Assembly (NCBI GenBank): GCA_009760855.2
Contig: WPIO01000030.1
Span: 124,001-188,000 of the forward strand
Source of the DNA: Cristatella mucedo
Taxonomy: Eukaryota; Bryozoa; Phylactolaemata; Cristatellidae
Length of the DNA stretch: 64,000 bases
Direction: 5' to 3'
A program made the position numbers and the translations under genes. This document shows, piece by piece, positions 26,455 through 37,649 of the stretch. Within the stretch, counting starts at the first letter, position 1, and each line of letters begins with the position of its first letter. Below the pieces are notes generated by a model. The model searched no databases and had not been told where the DNA came from. It saw nothing but the letters and a program-made list of their open reading frames with translations.

Positions 26455-26800
26455 AGCGCGCGCGCCGTCCAGACGCGCGGCGAGGCGCTCGCCGAGCGGC
26501 GCCCACCGCATGACCCGCAGCCGAGCGCCTCTCGGCGCCGAGCTAGTCGACCACAACCGCCGCCGCCCCCCCCCCCCCGCGCAGTCGGGAGTCTTGCACT
26601 GCGGCTGCCTGCGGGCTCGCGCGAGCGCTAGACGCGGCTCGACGCCGCTTACGCAGCATCGGTGGGATGCGGGCGGTGGTCAAAGAGGCGCAGCGCGGCG
26701 CTCGACACACGAGCGAGCGCTAAGCCGCGCTCGCTCGCGTGTCGCAAAGGGGCTTGCCCCCACAGCCGCCACAGCCTCGAGCTCGCGTGTCTGTAAATAC
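26455..26800. promoter_or_regulatory. CpG-rich island, no recognised gene
   Basis: It contains dense CG, a poly-C run at about 26567-26579 and many gcgc/cgcg tracts. Open frames exist in several registers, as expected from GC richness. No promoter element can be proven. Confidence 0.4.
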
Positions 26801-27545
26801 GCAACCATATCTGCTAATACGCAACCGGCGCTTAAGGTTAATGTAAAGAGGTAGAAGATATGCCTCTAGAAACCTTAGAAATCTATGAAATCTAAATCTC
26901 TAGAAATCTATGAACCAGCAACGGCAACCCCGAGAGACCACTTCCGCTTCGATTGCTACCCAGTTGCAGCGCTACTGCTGCCGTCCTGTTTCTGCCGGTG
27001 GCGCGCTTAGGTGGAACATGCAAAGCAAAAGCGGTAGCAAAACCTCAGCTTCTCGGAGTCTCTGGGAAAAGGGAAACCACCGTAAAGCAGCAGCATAGCG
27101 ACACTGCGATTGATAATAGAGCATTTTTTTAAACATGTTCGTATAGCTAATTATCTATTAGGTTTAAGACAATTTGAGGCACTTTTGATTGGATGACGAG
27201 TATACCACATTTGAAACCAGACGCACCGGTACTGGTTATCACATCGTGATCCTTCAAAAGAGGGTATCATGTTTTTTTCTGGCATCAGTGGTGAACGAGA
27301 AAGATATGAGGGATTCTATGAGAAAGCTTTGGGTACATTTCTGAATTCTGGTTATGACGAGGTGCAACATTATTGGGGTTCTCCATTATGACCAGTTACC
27401 TCTATGCTTTTGTTTCTATTGAAGTGGTGAGGTCCCGCGCTTATGTCTTTCAAGCCTCCGAATGCATATCTACTTCTTGTAGATCAATTTCTGTTTCTGG
27501 CTACTCTTCGTGAACTGATCTAGTTGCTTTTGTGTGTAGCCATGT

Positions 27546-28172
27546 CTAGTTCCATCCATGGCCACTCATTGGAGACAGCGTCTCTAATTCAAGCGTTCGA
27601 AGGCCAACGCACTTGCAATTAGTTGACTCGGCACGCTGTGTCGCTTTCGTTGCTGAGCGTTCCGACAGTCTATACGGTGTGCTAGGGAGCTTCCAGCCGA
27701 TATCACAACTGAGCACGCACCCACTAGCAGAAGCTCGAAGCGCAGCGACCGTCACTGCAAATCGGAATAGGAAATCGAATTCATTAGCTTTTACTGCGTG
27801 CCGATTGAGCTGCTGCTTCTTCAGTTCTTCCTCCGCAGGCGGCGAGCGAGCGCCGTAAGCCTCCGTGGCGGCTTTGGGGGGCGGGGCATGACTAGAGTGA
27901 GGAGCGTGGGCGCAGCAACTGTTTGTCGTCGGCCGCATCATCATCTTTGAGCTTTTTCGTGGCTTATTGGCCTTTTTCGGCGGCACCGGCTGCGCGTTGG
28001 CTTCTCGCGTTGATCGATCTCGGCTGCTCGGTTTATTGCCAGTTACCTTGCCACCTTGAGCGCGGTGGACAGCGATGCGACAATCGACAGCAGACGGCTG
28101 TCGGTTGCCGCATTGCCGCATCGCGACGTATCCGCCTTTTTCTGATTCTCTCGAGACCACTGCCGTGGTCAT
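27546..28172 (-). CDS. Uncharacterised open frame of 208 codons, doubtful
   Basis: An ATG-led frame has a Lys/Pro/Arg-rich middle and a hydrophobic patch near residues 130-150. I recognise no domain. It overlaps a moderately CpG-rich stretch, and the complementary strand also holds open frames, which lowers its weight. Reported only because of its length. Confidence 0.15.
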   Translation of the reverse strand: MTTAVVSRESEKGGYVAMRQCGNRQPSAVDCRIAVHRAQGGKVTGNKPSSRDRSTREANAQPVPPKKANKPRKSSKMMMRPTTNSCCAHAPHSSHAPPPKAATEAYGARSPPAEEELKKQQLNRHAVKANEFDFLFRFAVTVAALRASASGCVLSCDIGWKLPSTPYRLSERSATKATQRAESTNCKCVGLRTLELETLSPMSGHGWN

Positions 28173-28615
28173 TGCTCGATCCGTCGCTCCGCTTCCCCGC
28201 CTTTTCTCTCTGTGCTAAGTCTAATCTTTCGCTAGTTTTTCCAGTCGTCCTACCGTTACGAACCGCTTCTTTCTTGAGTTCTACCTGCAGCGGAAATCGT
28301 CAACGCAAATCGTCTGCTTGTCGCAGTGCAAGCGTTGACAGGATCTCCCGGCACTGGTAACCCATCGTTCGTATACGATGACGTGGTGAACAAGCTTCAG
28401 GTGTGATAAAGCTCCCATCTTTGCGAGAGTACTTTGTAAGTGCTGCCGTCTGTGAGACCGGGCAAGCCAAAGTTTTCGCAGCGTGTCTGTGGCTAATCGG
28501 AGAGAGTTCGAATTGAATCGTATCGCTAGCTGCCGAACCTTCACCGACAGTAGCAAAACCGCAGTCAGTAGAAAGCTGTATGTACCAACGTAAGGAGTGG
28601 TTATCCTGAGTTCAT

Positions 28616-29045
28616 GGGCGGAGAGAGACAGACAGACAGACATGCGGAGAAACAGGGACACGGATAGAAACACTCACGGCATTTAAATATGGAAGACATG
28701 CAGAAACAGACACTTAGAGACATACAGTCGGACAAAATGACGGACAGAGAGACAAAGAAAGAGAGAGAGAGAGAGTGAGCGAGAGTGAGAGAGTGAGCGA
28801 GAGAGAGCGAGAGAGAGAGAGAGAGAGAGAGAACTAGCGAGCGAGCGAGCAAGAGAGAGAGAGAACTCATGAGCACAAAGACTGATAGATATAGAAGCAG
28901 AGACAAGAGACAAAGAACAAAAGGCCAATATGGTTCTGTGAAAGACTGTAAGAGACTTAAGAGCGACAGTGACAGAGACAAACAACAGAGATAGAAGAGA
29001 GAGAGTGACAGGAGGAGAACATGAGAGAGAGGCAGACAAAGCGAT
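28616..29045. repeat. Purine-rich GA/GACA tract
   Basis: About 430 bp consists of GAGA, GACA, GAGC and GACAGAGA runs with few interruptions, densest at 28740-28865. The complementary strand gives Ser/Leu-rich pseudo-ORFs. A shorter (GACA)n recurs at about 29698-29720. Confidence 0.92.
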
Positions 29046-29349
29046 AACGAAACAGAGAGCAGCAGCTTCGGTCCAGTAATTTTAGCAACAGATCGCACGG
29101 ATTGCTACCTGTGCAATTGCCATGGGAGTAAATAAACACAGTGCGAGAATGGTAAGAAAATGCAGATGTTATAACCGCCAGAGACTGCTTAGTTTTGAAC
29201 GTAGACGTATTGTATGCCTCGTACCCATATTTCTCAGGCAGCTAAGCGGTCGAAATTAACTGTCGTATCAAGGCTAAGCCCGCAATAAAGCTCAGTGTTC
29301 AGTGACAAGTTCACGGAGCGAATGCTAGCCGAACTTTAGAGCCATCTTC

Positions 29350-29690
29350 AATCGGCTTGCTGCTTTACGGTCGCACGGGCACTCCGAGCAAGCCCTGGGT
29401 CAGGTCATGTCACTCCAAACCTTTCGTGGCTGCACCGGAAATTGCAAGCCGTTGCATGCTGCAATCTCCCGAACTCGCGGTTACGATCACCTCCCCCTGA
29501 CGCCTTCAATTCGGTTGCAGTCGGACATGCATCGCGCGTGGAGATGGGCCGCTGTTTGAAGAGCTGCTCGCACTGACAGGTCAGTCGGTTCCTCGAGCTC
29601 GCCGCTTTTGGCTTTAGGCCGATCGCCAGCTGCCGCAGCGGCTCGAGTCCCAGCGGCCGCCGCAGCGCTGGCAACGATGCTATTTCAAGT
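29350..29690. promoter_or_regulatory. Small CpG-enriched patch
   Basis: The patch is moderately CG-rich with a minus-strand open frame (29405-29674), and nothing in it is recognised. Confidence 0.25.
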
Positions 29691-30333
29691 CGACACGAAA
29701 CAGACAGACAGATAGACAGCGGTGCCTACTGTGGCTAGTGCCCTGTGGGTGCAGCACCAATGCAATCAGGTGCACTACGTAAAAGGGCGCCAATGAAGAG
29801 GGCCCGAACGTTGAGGCGACACAACGCGCGGATCCATAGCATGGAGAGTTCTGTTTGACAGCGACACGGAGGGTAGCAGGTGTCCAGCATCGGTCGTGGC
29901 GATAAAAACTATCTCGCACGGGTGCCCAGGGCACCGCTGAAGTGCCGACCGGTGCAACTATCGCAAGGCTCAAATGCGATGGCGTCACTCACTGCCTATT
30001 ACGAAACTTAGGCTTTTACAGTGCCTTACCAAGGATTATGACCTAACTCGTTGGAGTCGTATAACTCGGTATCCTCAAATAGTGAATTCGCAGTCATATT
30101 AAAACGTCGCCTCTGAAGCGCAGATACATGCGGGGTGGAGAAGCTCCCCTTTGTACCCTCTCTTGGTACCTTTCTCGCACCCGCAGTGTCGCCCCACATC
30201 TCGGTAACTTTTGTCTTTCCTCCACTCTCCTTCCTTCGCTGTTTACATCCATTCCCGCCCTCTCTAGGTCTCCTCTCACTTGCTCTCTAGGTCTCCTGAC
30301 ACACTTTTCTTTTCCTTCTCAATTTCTCAAGGT

Positions 30334-30334
<1 letters not shown>

Positions 30335-30370
<36 letters not shown>
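30335..30370. repeat. (CT)n microsatellite
   Basis: A pure CT run of about 17 dinucleotides. Confidence 0.95.
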
Positions 30371-30376
<6 letters not shown>

Positions 30377-30539
30377 TATCTCATTAGCTCGTTCTATTTC
30401 GTGCAGATCGACCGACGGCGACGCCGCCTACGATGTCAGCAGTGACCGACGGCCGGCTGTGCAGGACCGCTCGGCAAGACTCCTAATTACTGCCAGCCGA
30501 GTGCACGCGAAGGGTTCGATCTCCGATCGTGCAAGCAGC

Positions 30540-33415
30540 GCACTTTGAAGGCGTCGGCTACAGAGAGACCAGCGAAATTCGTAACCGCTCAGCGGGGCCT
30601 CGACCGAGGAGGAACTAGGTCGGAGCGCTCGCCGATTGGGTCGATCGTCACGTGACCGAAGCAGCCGCCCAGGCCTTGCGTCGCTCCGCCGGTGCGCCCG
30701 ACATTCGCAGCCTGCCCTCGAGGCCGTTGCGTTCGGCCGTTGCGTTCGGCCGTCGATTCGGCTCGTCCATTCGACGGCGCATTTACGTTGGCTTCATCGG
30801 CCCAAGTGGGCGCCTGCCTCACCCTAAGTGAGGCCCACAGCTGACTATTGATTTGCGTGCGGCTTATCTGTAGCGGTCACCGGAGCTGCTGCCGCCTCCG
30901 CCGCCGTTGGCTCACGCCGTTGGCTTCGGGCGCCTTAACAGGCCGCCCAGGATAGTCCGCACGCCTACGACTAGGATGCACGGACGACGAGCGTAACGCT
31001 GCTGACGAATCTCGCTGCCTCCAGGCTGCCTTCCGGCACACAGTAAGGCGTCGGCTTGCCACTCGCGTCGGCGGCGGCTCGTTCGCGCAGCGCCGGCGGC
31101 TGCTGAGCGGTGCGCCGGTATTTAAACGCGAAAGGAAAATTGTTTCGCGGCGGCGGCGGCGGCGGCTCGTCCGAGGCAGCAGCGCCGCCGGAGCTCGCGC
31201 GAGCGCGGCGGTCTCGGACGAGCCGCTTGCTCCCGCTGACGGGCAGCCGAAGTTTGCTGAACCCGGCGAAGTTTTGAGCGGCTGCGAGCGAGCGCCTCGC
31301 GGTTCGCACCACGTCGTGGTGGAAGCCCTAATCCTAAGCGTAGCGGCGCCGGCCGCGGGGTTGTGTGCGGCGGCGGCGTCGGCGTCGGCGAGCGAGCGGG
31401 ATGCTCGAGATTCCGCAGCGCTGCGATCGAACGTTTAGCGACCGCTCGTCGGACGGCGGCGGTCGCTAAGTGATGTCGCTCAGCGAGCCAGGCAGCGCCG
31501 AGCCGCTAGTTTTTTGCCGAGTACTACGCGGGCAGGGCGAGCCACGTGGAGGCCAGGGGAGGCGTCGACGCTTCCGTTGCCTCTCGCTCGGACGGTGCAC
31601 GCTTCGAACTCGCGGTGACGGGGCACTGCGAGCGGCACATCTGGCAGCTTTTCAGTTGGCTTGCCCGACGGCTAGAAGTGACGGAGCCCGCCGACAAAGG
31701 TCGACGCCGGCAGGCGCGAGGCCGCACCGGACCGCCGTACGTGGCGCGATGCGTCTCGAGCACGAAACGCGCTCTTCTCTGGGGCGGGCGTCGACGATGG
31801 GAGTAGAGCGGCCCCCAGTGGCTCTCCCTTAATGGGGCGCCGGCGGCAGCGCGAGCACCTCATTACGCTGCCGCCAGCAGCCGCTCGCCCAGAGCGCCGA
31901 ATCGTCTCAGCCGCCCCGCCGTCTTGCGGACGCCGCACTCGCGGGATAGCAGCTGCTCGCGCTCAGCTCGACAGGAGTCGCGCAGTTAGCGAACCCGGAC
32001 GGATAGGGCGAGCTAGACGGCGTCCGGCTGACATTTAGACGGCGACTTCGCCCCGCGAGCGAGCGAGAGCGATCGACCGGCGGACGCCGCCGCCACTGTG
32101 GCGAAGGCGGTTGCGAGGCCGACCGAATTTGCAGCGGCTGCGGCGTCAGCCGCGCCGCAGCGCGATGGCAGAGTTCGGCGCTGGTGACGTGGGCAGCGAT
32201 GGATGCAGCGCCGGACTGGTGGGCCGGACTGGTCCTCTGGGGAGCCGGTCGACTGCGCCCCGGAAGGCGGCGGCAGGTCGAATAGGAGCCCGCTTACTCC
32301 CGCTGTACTTTCGGCCCGGCCGGCGGGCGCCGTGCACAGTCGGAAACCGAAAGCCGTGCCGCGAGACCCGCGTCGCACGCGTGGCCGGCGCGCTCGCGAC
32401 AGCGTGACAAAGTCGGCGAAGCAGCGAGTGCCTCTGCAATCCGGCTTCTTTGTGGTCGCGGTAGCTGGCGATCGTCGGCCGGACGTCCTCGCGGCTTGGC
32501 AATGAACTGCCATTGAGAGCGTCTTCGTCGGCGCTGGATCGCTATCCGACGTGGCGCCGCAGACGCGCATCGCGATTTGCCCGGGGCGACGCTACGATGA
32601 TCCAGAGCCGACGTCCTGCGAACTTTCGCAGACTAAAACGTACACTTGCGATCGCCTGCTCGACTGGCATGGCACACTGGTCTCCTTTCTACTTCCGCCC
32701 TTCTCCCTCTCTCTTTTTTTCTTCTCTAACAATGGCACCGCACACGATGACATTGCAATCTTTAACAATTGCATCGCACTCCATTCTTCCTCCTTCCCTT
32801 TATGCCCTTCTTTTATTTCTCTCTCACGTTCCGTATTCTCAACAGCTCTCTCTTGCTCTAGCGCCAGGCGAGCGCTCGCGGGCACTCGTGTCGCCGCGGC
32901 GGCGCATCGCTAGTCACTCGGCCGCCGTGGCGTCGGCGCGGAGCCGACGCCACGGCGGACCCCTCCAACGGCTGGCGCTCCCGAGGACGGCGCCGGGCGC
33001 AGCTCCCCACCTCTGCCCGCCGCTCGCAGAGCCACTTGGCGCGAGACGCGTCGCTACGGTGATTAGCAGCGGAAGGAAACCCACGGTAGCGCGTCTTTGA
33101 AACCGGCTCCGAATCGATCCGGTATTTAGGGCTCCGCTAAAACGTTTCCGCTACGCGCAGCGCCAGCCGACCGTTCGACTGCCGGCGGCGGCGACGACAG
33201 GAAAGTCGTTCTTGCACCGGTTCGAGCACAGAGGTCGCTCTCTCTATCTCTCTCTCACTCTCTCTTCCTTTCTCGGCGGCAGGTACATGCAGCCGTCAGC
33301 CTCAAGCGGCGCACTCGCGCAGCGCCGTCGCGCCGCTTCGCCACTCCTCTCGTTATTTGCTCACGCGCCGCACGTCCGCGTTTGCTCGCTCTTGCCGCAA
33401 GGTGAGGAGGGAGCC
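30540..33415 (+). promoter_or_regulatory. Large CpG island upstream of the GPCR; probable promoter and 5' UTR region
   Basis: About 2.9 kb of very CG-rich DNA leads directly into the GPCR coding region, with (CGG)n patches near 31146-31170 and 31365-31390. A tatttaaa box lies near 31119. Just before the coding region, 33238-33281 is a strong pyrimidine tract ending in cggcggcag, a good splice acceptor, which implies that a 5' UTR exon lies further upstream in the island. Open frames here run in all registers and I assign none. Confidence 0.6.
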
Positions 33416-34993
33416 ATGTCGACAGTCGCTGCCACCGAGCCCGAGACGGGCATGCCGACGACCGAGCCGCTACTGCTGCTGCCGCCGCTGCCGGGAACGC
33501 CGAACGCGTCGTCGTTCGGCGCGTTCGACGACTCGCAGGTGTGCGAGACGGCGCTGCGCGCGTGGCTGCTCATGTACGAGCAGCAGCGCGAGAGGATCAC
33601 GCGCGAGACGACCTTCTGGGTGTTCACCGCCCTGTACGGGCCGGCCGGGCTCGTCGGCGTGCTCGGCAACGCGCTCACCGTCTACATTTTCGCCACCAAG
33701 ATGAAGAGCACTCCGACGAGCGCGTTCGTCATTGCGCTCGCCGTCGTCGACCTGTGCGTGTGCCTGACGGTCATCCCCTCGCGCTTCGCCTCCATACTGC
33801 TGCTCAACTTCGGCTTCGACGCCCTGTGCAAGGGCAGCGAGTTCGTCTTCTTCGCGGCGCTGCCCACGTCCGGCCTGCTGCTCGTCGCCATCGCCGTCGA
33901 CCGGTTCGTGCTCATCTGCCTCGCCCGCTCCGACCTGATCACGCCGCGCGCGGTTCGCGTCGCGCTCGCGCTGACCGCGCTCGCCGGCGCCGCCATTGGC
34001 CTGCCGTCGCTGTTCACCGTGTCCGTGTACCACGACACGCCCAACGCGTACGAGAACGTCACGCGGCCGTGCCTGCTCGGCCTGTGCAAGCCAACACAGA
34101 AGTACATCGGCCAGGCCGACGCCTGGATCTACTGGATCGTCATAGCGGCTCTCTACTTCGCCATGGTGCTCGTGCTAACCTCCATGTACCTGATGATCTT
34201 CCTGCGCGTGCTCAAGACGCGAAAGAAAGTGGGCAAGTGGGCGCACGGCAGCGGCGGTAGCGGCGGGCGGCCGTCGAGCGTCGACCTGAGGCCGGCAGCC
34301 GGCGGCTGTGCCGCCGCCGCCGGGACGCACAATGGTGCCAAACTGCGGCCGCCGCAAGCTCGGGCGGCGGCGGCCGCCTCGAACGAGCCGCCGCCGCCAC
34401 CGCCGCCCGATGGCGGCTCCAACCCAGCGGCATCGCTGCTCAGCGTGCCGTGTTGTGCGGCGGCAGCGGCGACGCTGCGGGGCAGCAGCGGTGGCGACGG
34501 CGGCGCCGTTGGCCTGGCTCGATCGGCTGCGGCTGCGTACAATTCGTCGTCGCTGAGCAACGCTCCGTCGGCCGCGGGCGAGCAGGACGGAGCAGCCGAG
34601 ACGACGGCCGCGCTCGTTAACGGCCCGTCGAGGCGCGCTCGCAAGAAGCGTCTGCCGCACGTCAACACCGCGGTCACGCTGTGCCTCGTGACGGGCACGT
34701 TCGTCGTTGCCTACCTTCCCGTCTTTGCGATCACGCTGTCTGGCGCTTGCTCGGCGTCCAGCGTCGGCTGCGAGGCGCACGAAGTGTACGGCGTGCTGTG
34801 GCACTTCTTCTTGTTCAACCACGTCGTGAACCCAATCATCTACGCCTTCATGAACCCGCGCTTCAAGGAAGCCCTGTGCGCCATGCTGCCTCACCGTGGC
34901 CGTCGCCGCAGCCGCCCCGTGTTCTTCACCAACGGACAGGCCAGCGACACGAAACGCTCGTCCATTGACTTGCACAGCGCCACCGCACAGTAG
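33416..34993 (+). CDS. Class A (rhodopsin-like) G-protein-coupled receptor, orphan
   Basis: A single uninterrupted frame gives about 525 residues. The N-terminus has an N-glycosylation site (N30-A-S). TM1 holds the GN motif (N85), TM2 has LAVVD (D112), and C138 before TM3 can pair with a Cys in loop 2 (C219 or C224); loop 2 also has N214-V-T. TM3 ends in DRF (162-164) in place of DRY. TM5 is at about 237-266. The third intracellular loop (about 270-412) is Ala/Gly/Ser/Pro low complexity. TM6 has AYLP (432-435) in place of CWxP. TM7 has NPIIY (472-476). A basic tail and C488, a possible palmitoyl site, follow. It resembles peptide-type receptors, but I cannot name the ligand. The ATG at 33416 has a good context (gagccATG); an in-frame ATG at 33287, just after a likely acceptor, could add 43 residues. 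Codon third positions are strongly G/C. Confidence 0.93.
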   Translation: MSTVAATEPETGMPTTEPLLLLPPLPGTPNASSFGAFDDSQVCETALRAWLLMYEQQRERITRETTFWVFTALYGPAGLVGVLGNALTVYIFATKMKSTPTSAFVIALAVVDLCVCLTVIPSRFASILLLNFGFDALCKGSEFVFFAALPTSGLLLVAIAVDRFVLICLARSDLITPRAVRVALALTALAGAAIGLPSLFTVSVYHDTPNAYENVTRPCLLGLCKPTQKYIGQADAWIYWIVIAALYFAMVLVLTSMYLMIFLRVLKTRKKVGKWAHGSGGSGGRPSSVDLRPAAGGCAAAAGTHNGAKLRPPQARAAAAASNEPPPPPPPDGGSNPAASLLSVPCCAAAAATLRGSSGGDGGAVGLARSAAAAYNSSSLSNAPSAAGEQDGAAETTAALVNGPSRRARKKRLPHVNTAVTLCLVTGTFVVAYLPVFAITLSGACSASSVGCEAHEVYGVLWHFFLFNHVVNPIIYAFMNPRFKEALCAMLPHRGRRRSRPVFFTNGQASDTKRSSIDLHSATAQ

Positions 34994-35083
34994 TTTAAAG
35001 CGAGCGAAGATGTTATTACAAACAGTTGTTATTTATGATACTGATGCTAGGCAAGGTGACTTGCTGCTAACCTGGAGAAGTCG

Positions 35084-35089
35084 AATAAA
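35084..35089 (+). terminator. Polyadenylation signal of the GPCR gene
   Basis: AATAAA lies 90 bp after the stop codon and is followed by a G/T-rich stretch (tgctgttgg), as expected for a cleavage site near 35105. It implies a 3' UTR of only about 110 bp. Confidence 0.75.
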
Positions 35090-35109
35090 TGCTGTTGGCC
35101 GTGCCGACC

Positions 35110-36120
35110 TCGGCTCCGGCCGCAGCACCATTGCAAACTAGTCGATAGCTGCAGCGTCAGAAAGTGGCATCCCTGTGGCGATTATGACAGCTGCCCGCCC
35201 GCCCTTAGAGCCGGCAAGCGTCCGCTGAGAACGATTCTTTTGCTTTTCATCTGACGATGAAGTTTCGGCAGAGCCGTCGGGCAGAAATGTGGCTCGCGGC
35301 TAGCTGAAAAAGTTTCGGCTTGTGAATCCTACTCTACCCATGGTGGCTCGGCGTGTGGTTCCCGGATCGGCATAAAGGAGACGGCCCCTAGTCAGGAAAG
35401 ATTTGGGAAAAGCGGCGGTCAGTGAACAATCTCGCCCGATTCTGGCGCGGCTCCGTGCTTGCATGCACTCCAGTTTGCACTGCAGAGGTAGCTAGCGAAA
35501 AACTTCGAAATAGGTTAACGCTATCATCCTAAGCTAATTCGAGGGGTTTCTTTGGCGCAATGGTTAGTTGAGTAATAACAGGGATAAGTTATGGCCGCCG
35601 CTGGCTTACAGTCTTTTCAGGGAACCCTTGCCAGAGGGCGTGTCAATTTTACAGGTCAGTAGTCGGCCCGCGAGTCCTTCCAGCAGATCAGACTAAAAGG
35701 GGCTAAATGTACCTCTTTAGCTGTAACGTCCAGCAACTCGATGAGTGAGTTTGAGTCGCTCCATCGAGCTGCCAATGTCGCGTTTGGTCGAAGGCCGGGG
35801 ATTTCCTGAGCACACTGTGCACGTCCTCTCTGCTCAATGTCAGCGTGGCAGCTCGACCTCTCAGGAGTCAGATCTAGCGTTAAGTAATGGTCAAGGTTGG
35901 CTAACCAATCGGCCTCATTTACACAGCGGCAGAGCAGCCTTAGCGGCGATCGCCTCTGCTTGCATCCAGAAATATTGAATCGTCTGCTGCGGCACTAGCA
36001 CCTACGACTAGGACTGTGAAGTGTGACCACCTGGCAGAAGTCTGACTCAAGAGGTCAAGCAAAAAAGATCCAGTGGTACGAATGCTGCTCCTATTGTAAA
36101 CGTAAAAGCTTACTATCGGC
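35110..36120. other. Intergenic, nothing recognised
   Basis: A tggcgcaatggtta stretch at about 35552 looks like a Pol III A box but no B box follows at the right distance. No coding signal is seen. Confidence 0.4.
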
Positions 36121-36124
36121 CGAT

Positions 36125-36300
36125 CAAATAACTCCATTTATATAGCAGCAGCAGAAGAGCCAGAACGGTTATCTCTATGGCTCGCAGTAGGCAAATAAGC
36201 TTACGAGCTTCAAAAATCGAACCCACGACCTCATAAATAGTTGGGGCTTGTCCGCTAACTGGAGACGCTTAAAGCCACTTACTTAACCATACAATGCCTC
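36125..36300 (-). mobile_element. tRNA-derived SINE family B, relic 2
   Basis: On the minus strand the head gives gaggtcgtgggttcgattt (B box). The body ends in gataaccgttctggctcttctgctgctgctatataaatgg-like sequence, matching 43240-43445 and 50565-50735. Confidence 0.65.
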
Positions 36301-36819
36301 CCGTGGCAATTGAGCTCCCGGAGATTAATAGGTAGCCGCCGCTGGATCGCGAGAGGCGGCGTATAAAAAAGAAAGTGAATGAGTAGGCAGCGTAAAAAGC
36401 TAGGCGAGTTTCTAATTTTTACGGCTCACAGAGCCAGAGCTTCTGTAACCTGCAGACGTTTTAGGCGAATACAAGGTACCATGCAATTCTTTTTTTCACA
36501 GGACCTGATGCCACGATGCAGGTGAACGCGATAGCAGTTAGTATAGGAGAGCTTAGAATCGGCAGAGCTGTTGCCGAATCAAACTTGTGATTTCAAACGG
36601 CGGCTGACTTGGTGCTGTGAGCTTTTACTCATCCAAGCTCTTGAACAAGGCGACATTGCACGGACTTCGAGTCAGCTTCGGGCTTTGTGGAGGCCGCCGG
36701 TCATTGTCTGAGACGCTGGATCGGCTGTTCGCATGCACGAAATCGCTAGAAGCTAGCTAGAGTTGCATCTGATAGTAGTCCTTCGCTGTTAAGAGTATCG
36801 CGCTGTCAGCTGCATGCCA

Positions 36820-37300
36820 ATATTTTGACTCAGAAGTTCGAATTAAAAACAAATGCACAATACGCGGCGAACGGGGAGATGGGCGAGGCTTTGCACATCG
36901 GCGGTGCACGTCGGCACCACCACCGTTGCTGCCACCGCCACCGCAGCTCTCCGGATGCGGACTCGCCTTTGTGATCTGGTCCCGCCAGCCTGCCTAAAAC
37001 CGCCGTATCTATTATTGCTGCGACCGCAAGCCGCACCATCTCCAGCGACTCGCACGGCACGCGTAGGAAAAAGGCCCGCCGCCCCGATCTCCAGATCGGT
37101 CCATTACGAAATTGGCCCGCGGGCGCACCGGGATCCTCGCGTCCTGCGCCCCATCTTCTCGAGTTTCCGGCGGCGGCGGGGGAGGCTGAGGTGCTGCTCA
37201 TCGTTGCCTTTTGCTCAGAAGCTGCAATGGGGGTTGATCGATTGTGCTGAATCTGTGTTTGGCACCGCCGACCTGATGTCTGCCACTGATGTCTCACATC
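36820..37300. promoter_or_regulatory. CpG-rich patch with open frames on both strands
   Basis: Frames at 36830-37297 (-) and 36853-37377 (+) overlap almost completely. Neither shows a domain, so this is best read as GC-driven openness; a short CpG island is possible. Confidence 0.3.
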
Positions 37301-37483
37301 ATTTCCTCTTGGCCACCCACTCAGTCGTAGACTTCATACCTCTCAGCTTAACGAACACTTCCTGGCCCACCACATAGTCGATCCTTGACTGAGTACCTCG
37401 GAAAAAGTGTCGGCTTTTTTGAAGCCAAGCAGGTACCGCTATTCGTACAATATCGGCTCAGCTGTAGAACAGATCCATTTTTT

Positions 37484-37640
37484 TATTATAAAAAAATTCA
37501 AAAAAAATTCATTTGTATAGCGCCCCAAGAGAACTTAATCTCTATTCAGGCCCTTCACGTATGCCTTCGGGCTCGAGCCCGCGACCTCAGCCAGACCTTT
37601 GTCCCGGGACGAGCACCTTAAACGCTGGATTACCACCTTT
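37484..37640 (-). mobile_element. tRNA-derived SINE family A, copy 2, with LINE-like 3' tail
   Basis: On the minus strand it reads ggtggtaatccagcg (A-box side), then ctgaggtcgcgggctcgagcc (B-box region), a ggcatacgtgaagggcctgaa body, gttctcttgg and the tail ggcgctatacaaatg followed by an A/T-rich run. It is co-linear with copy 1 at 19515-19655. Confidence 0.78.
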
Positions 37641-37649
37641 GTGTTAAGA

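Noticed and set aside
31470-33100. Several ORFs of 85-195 codons upstream of the GPCR
   Set aside because: They occur on both strands and in all frames within the CpG island, as expected by composition. None has a recognised domain or clear advantage.
33470-34260. Long antisense and alternate-frame ORFs over the GPCR (for example 33470-34033 -, 33541-34260 +, 34175-34975 -)
   Set aside because: They arise from strong G/C at third codon positions of the receptor and show only Arg/Ala-rich text without domains.
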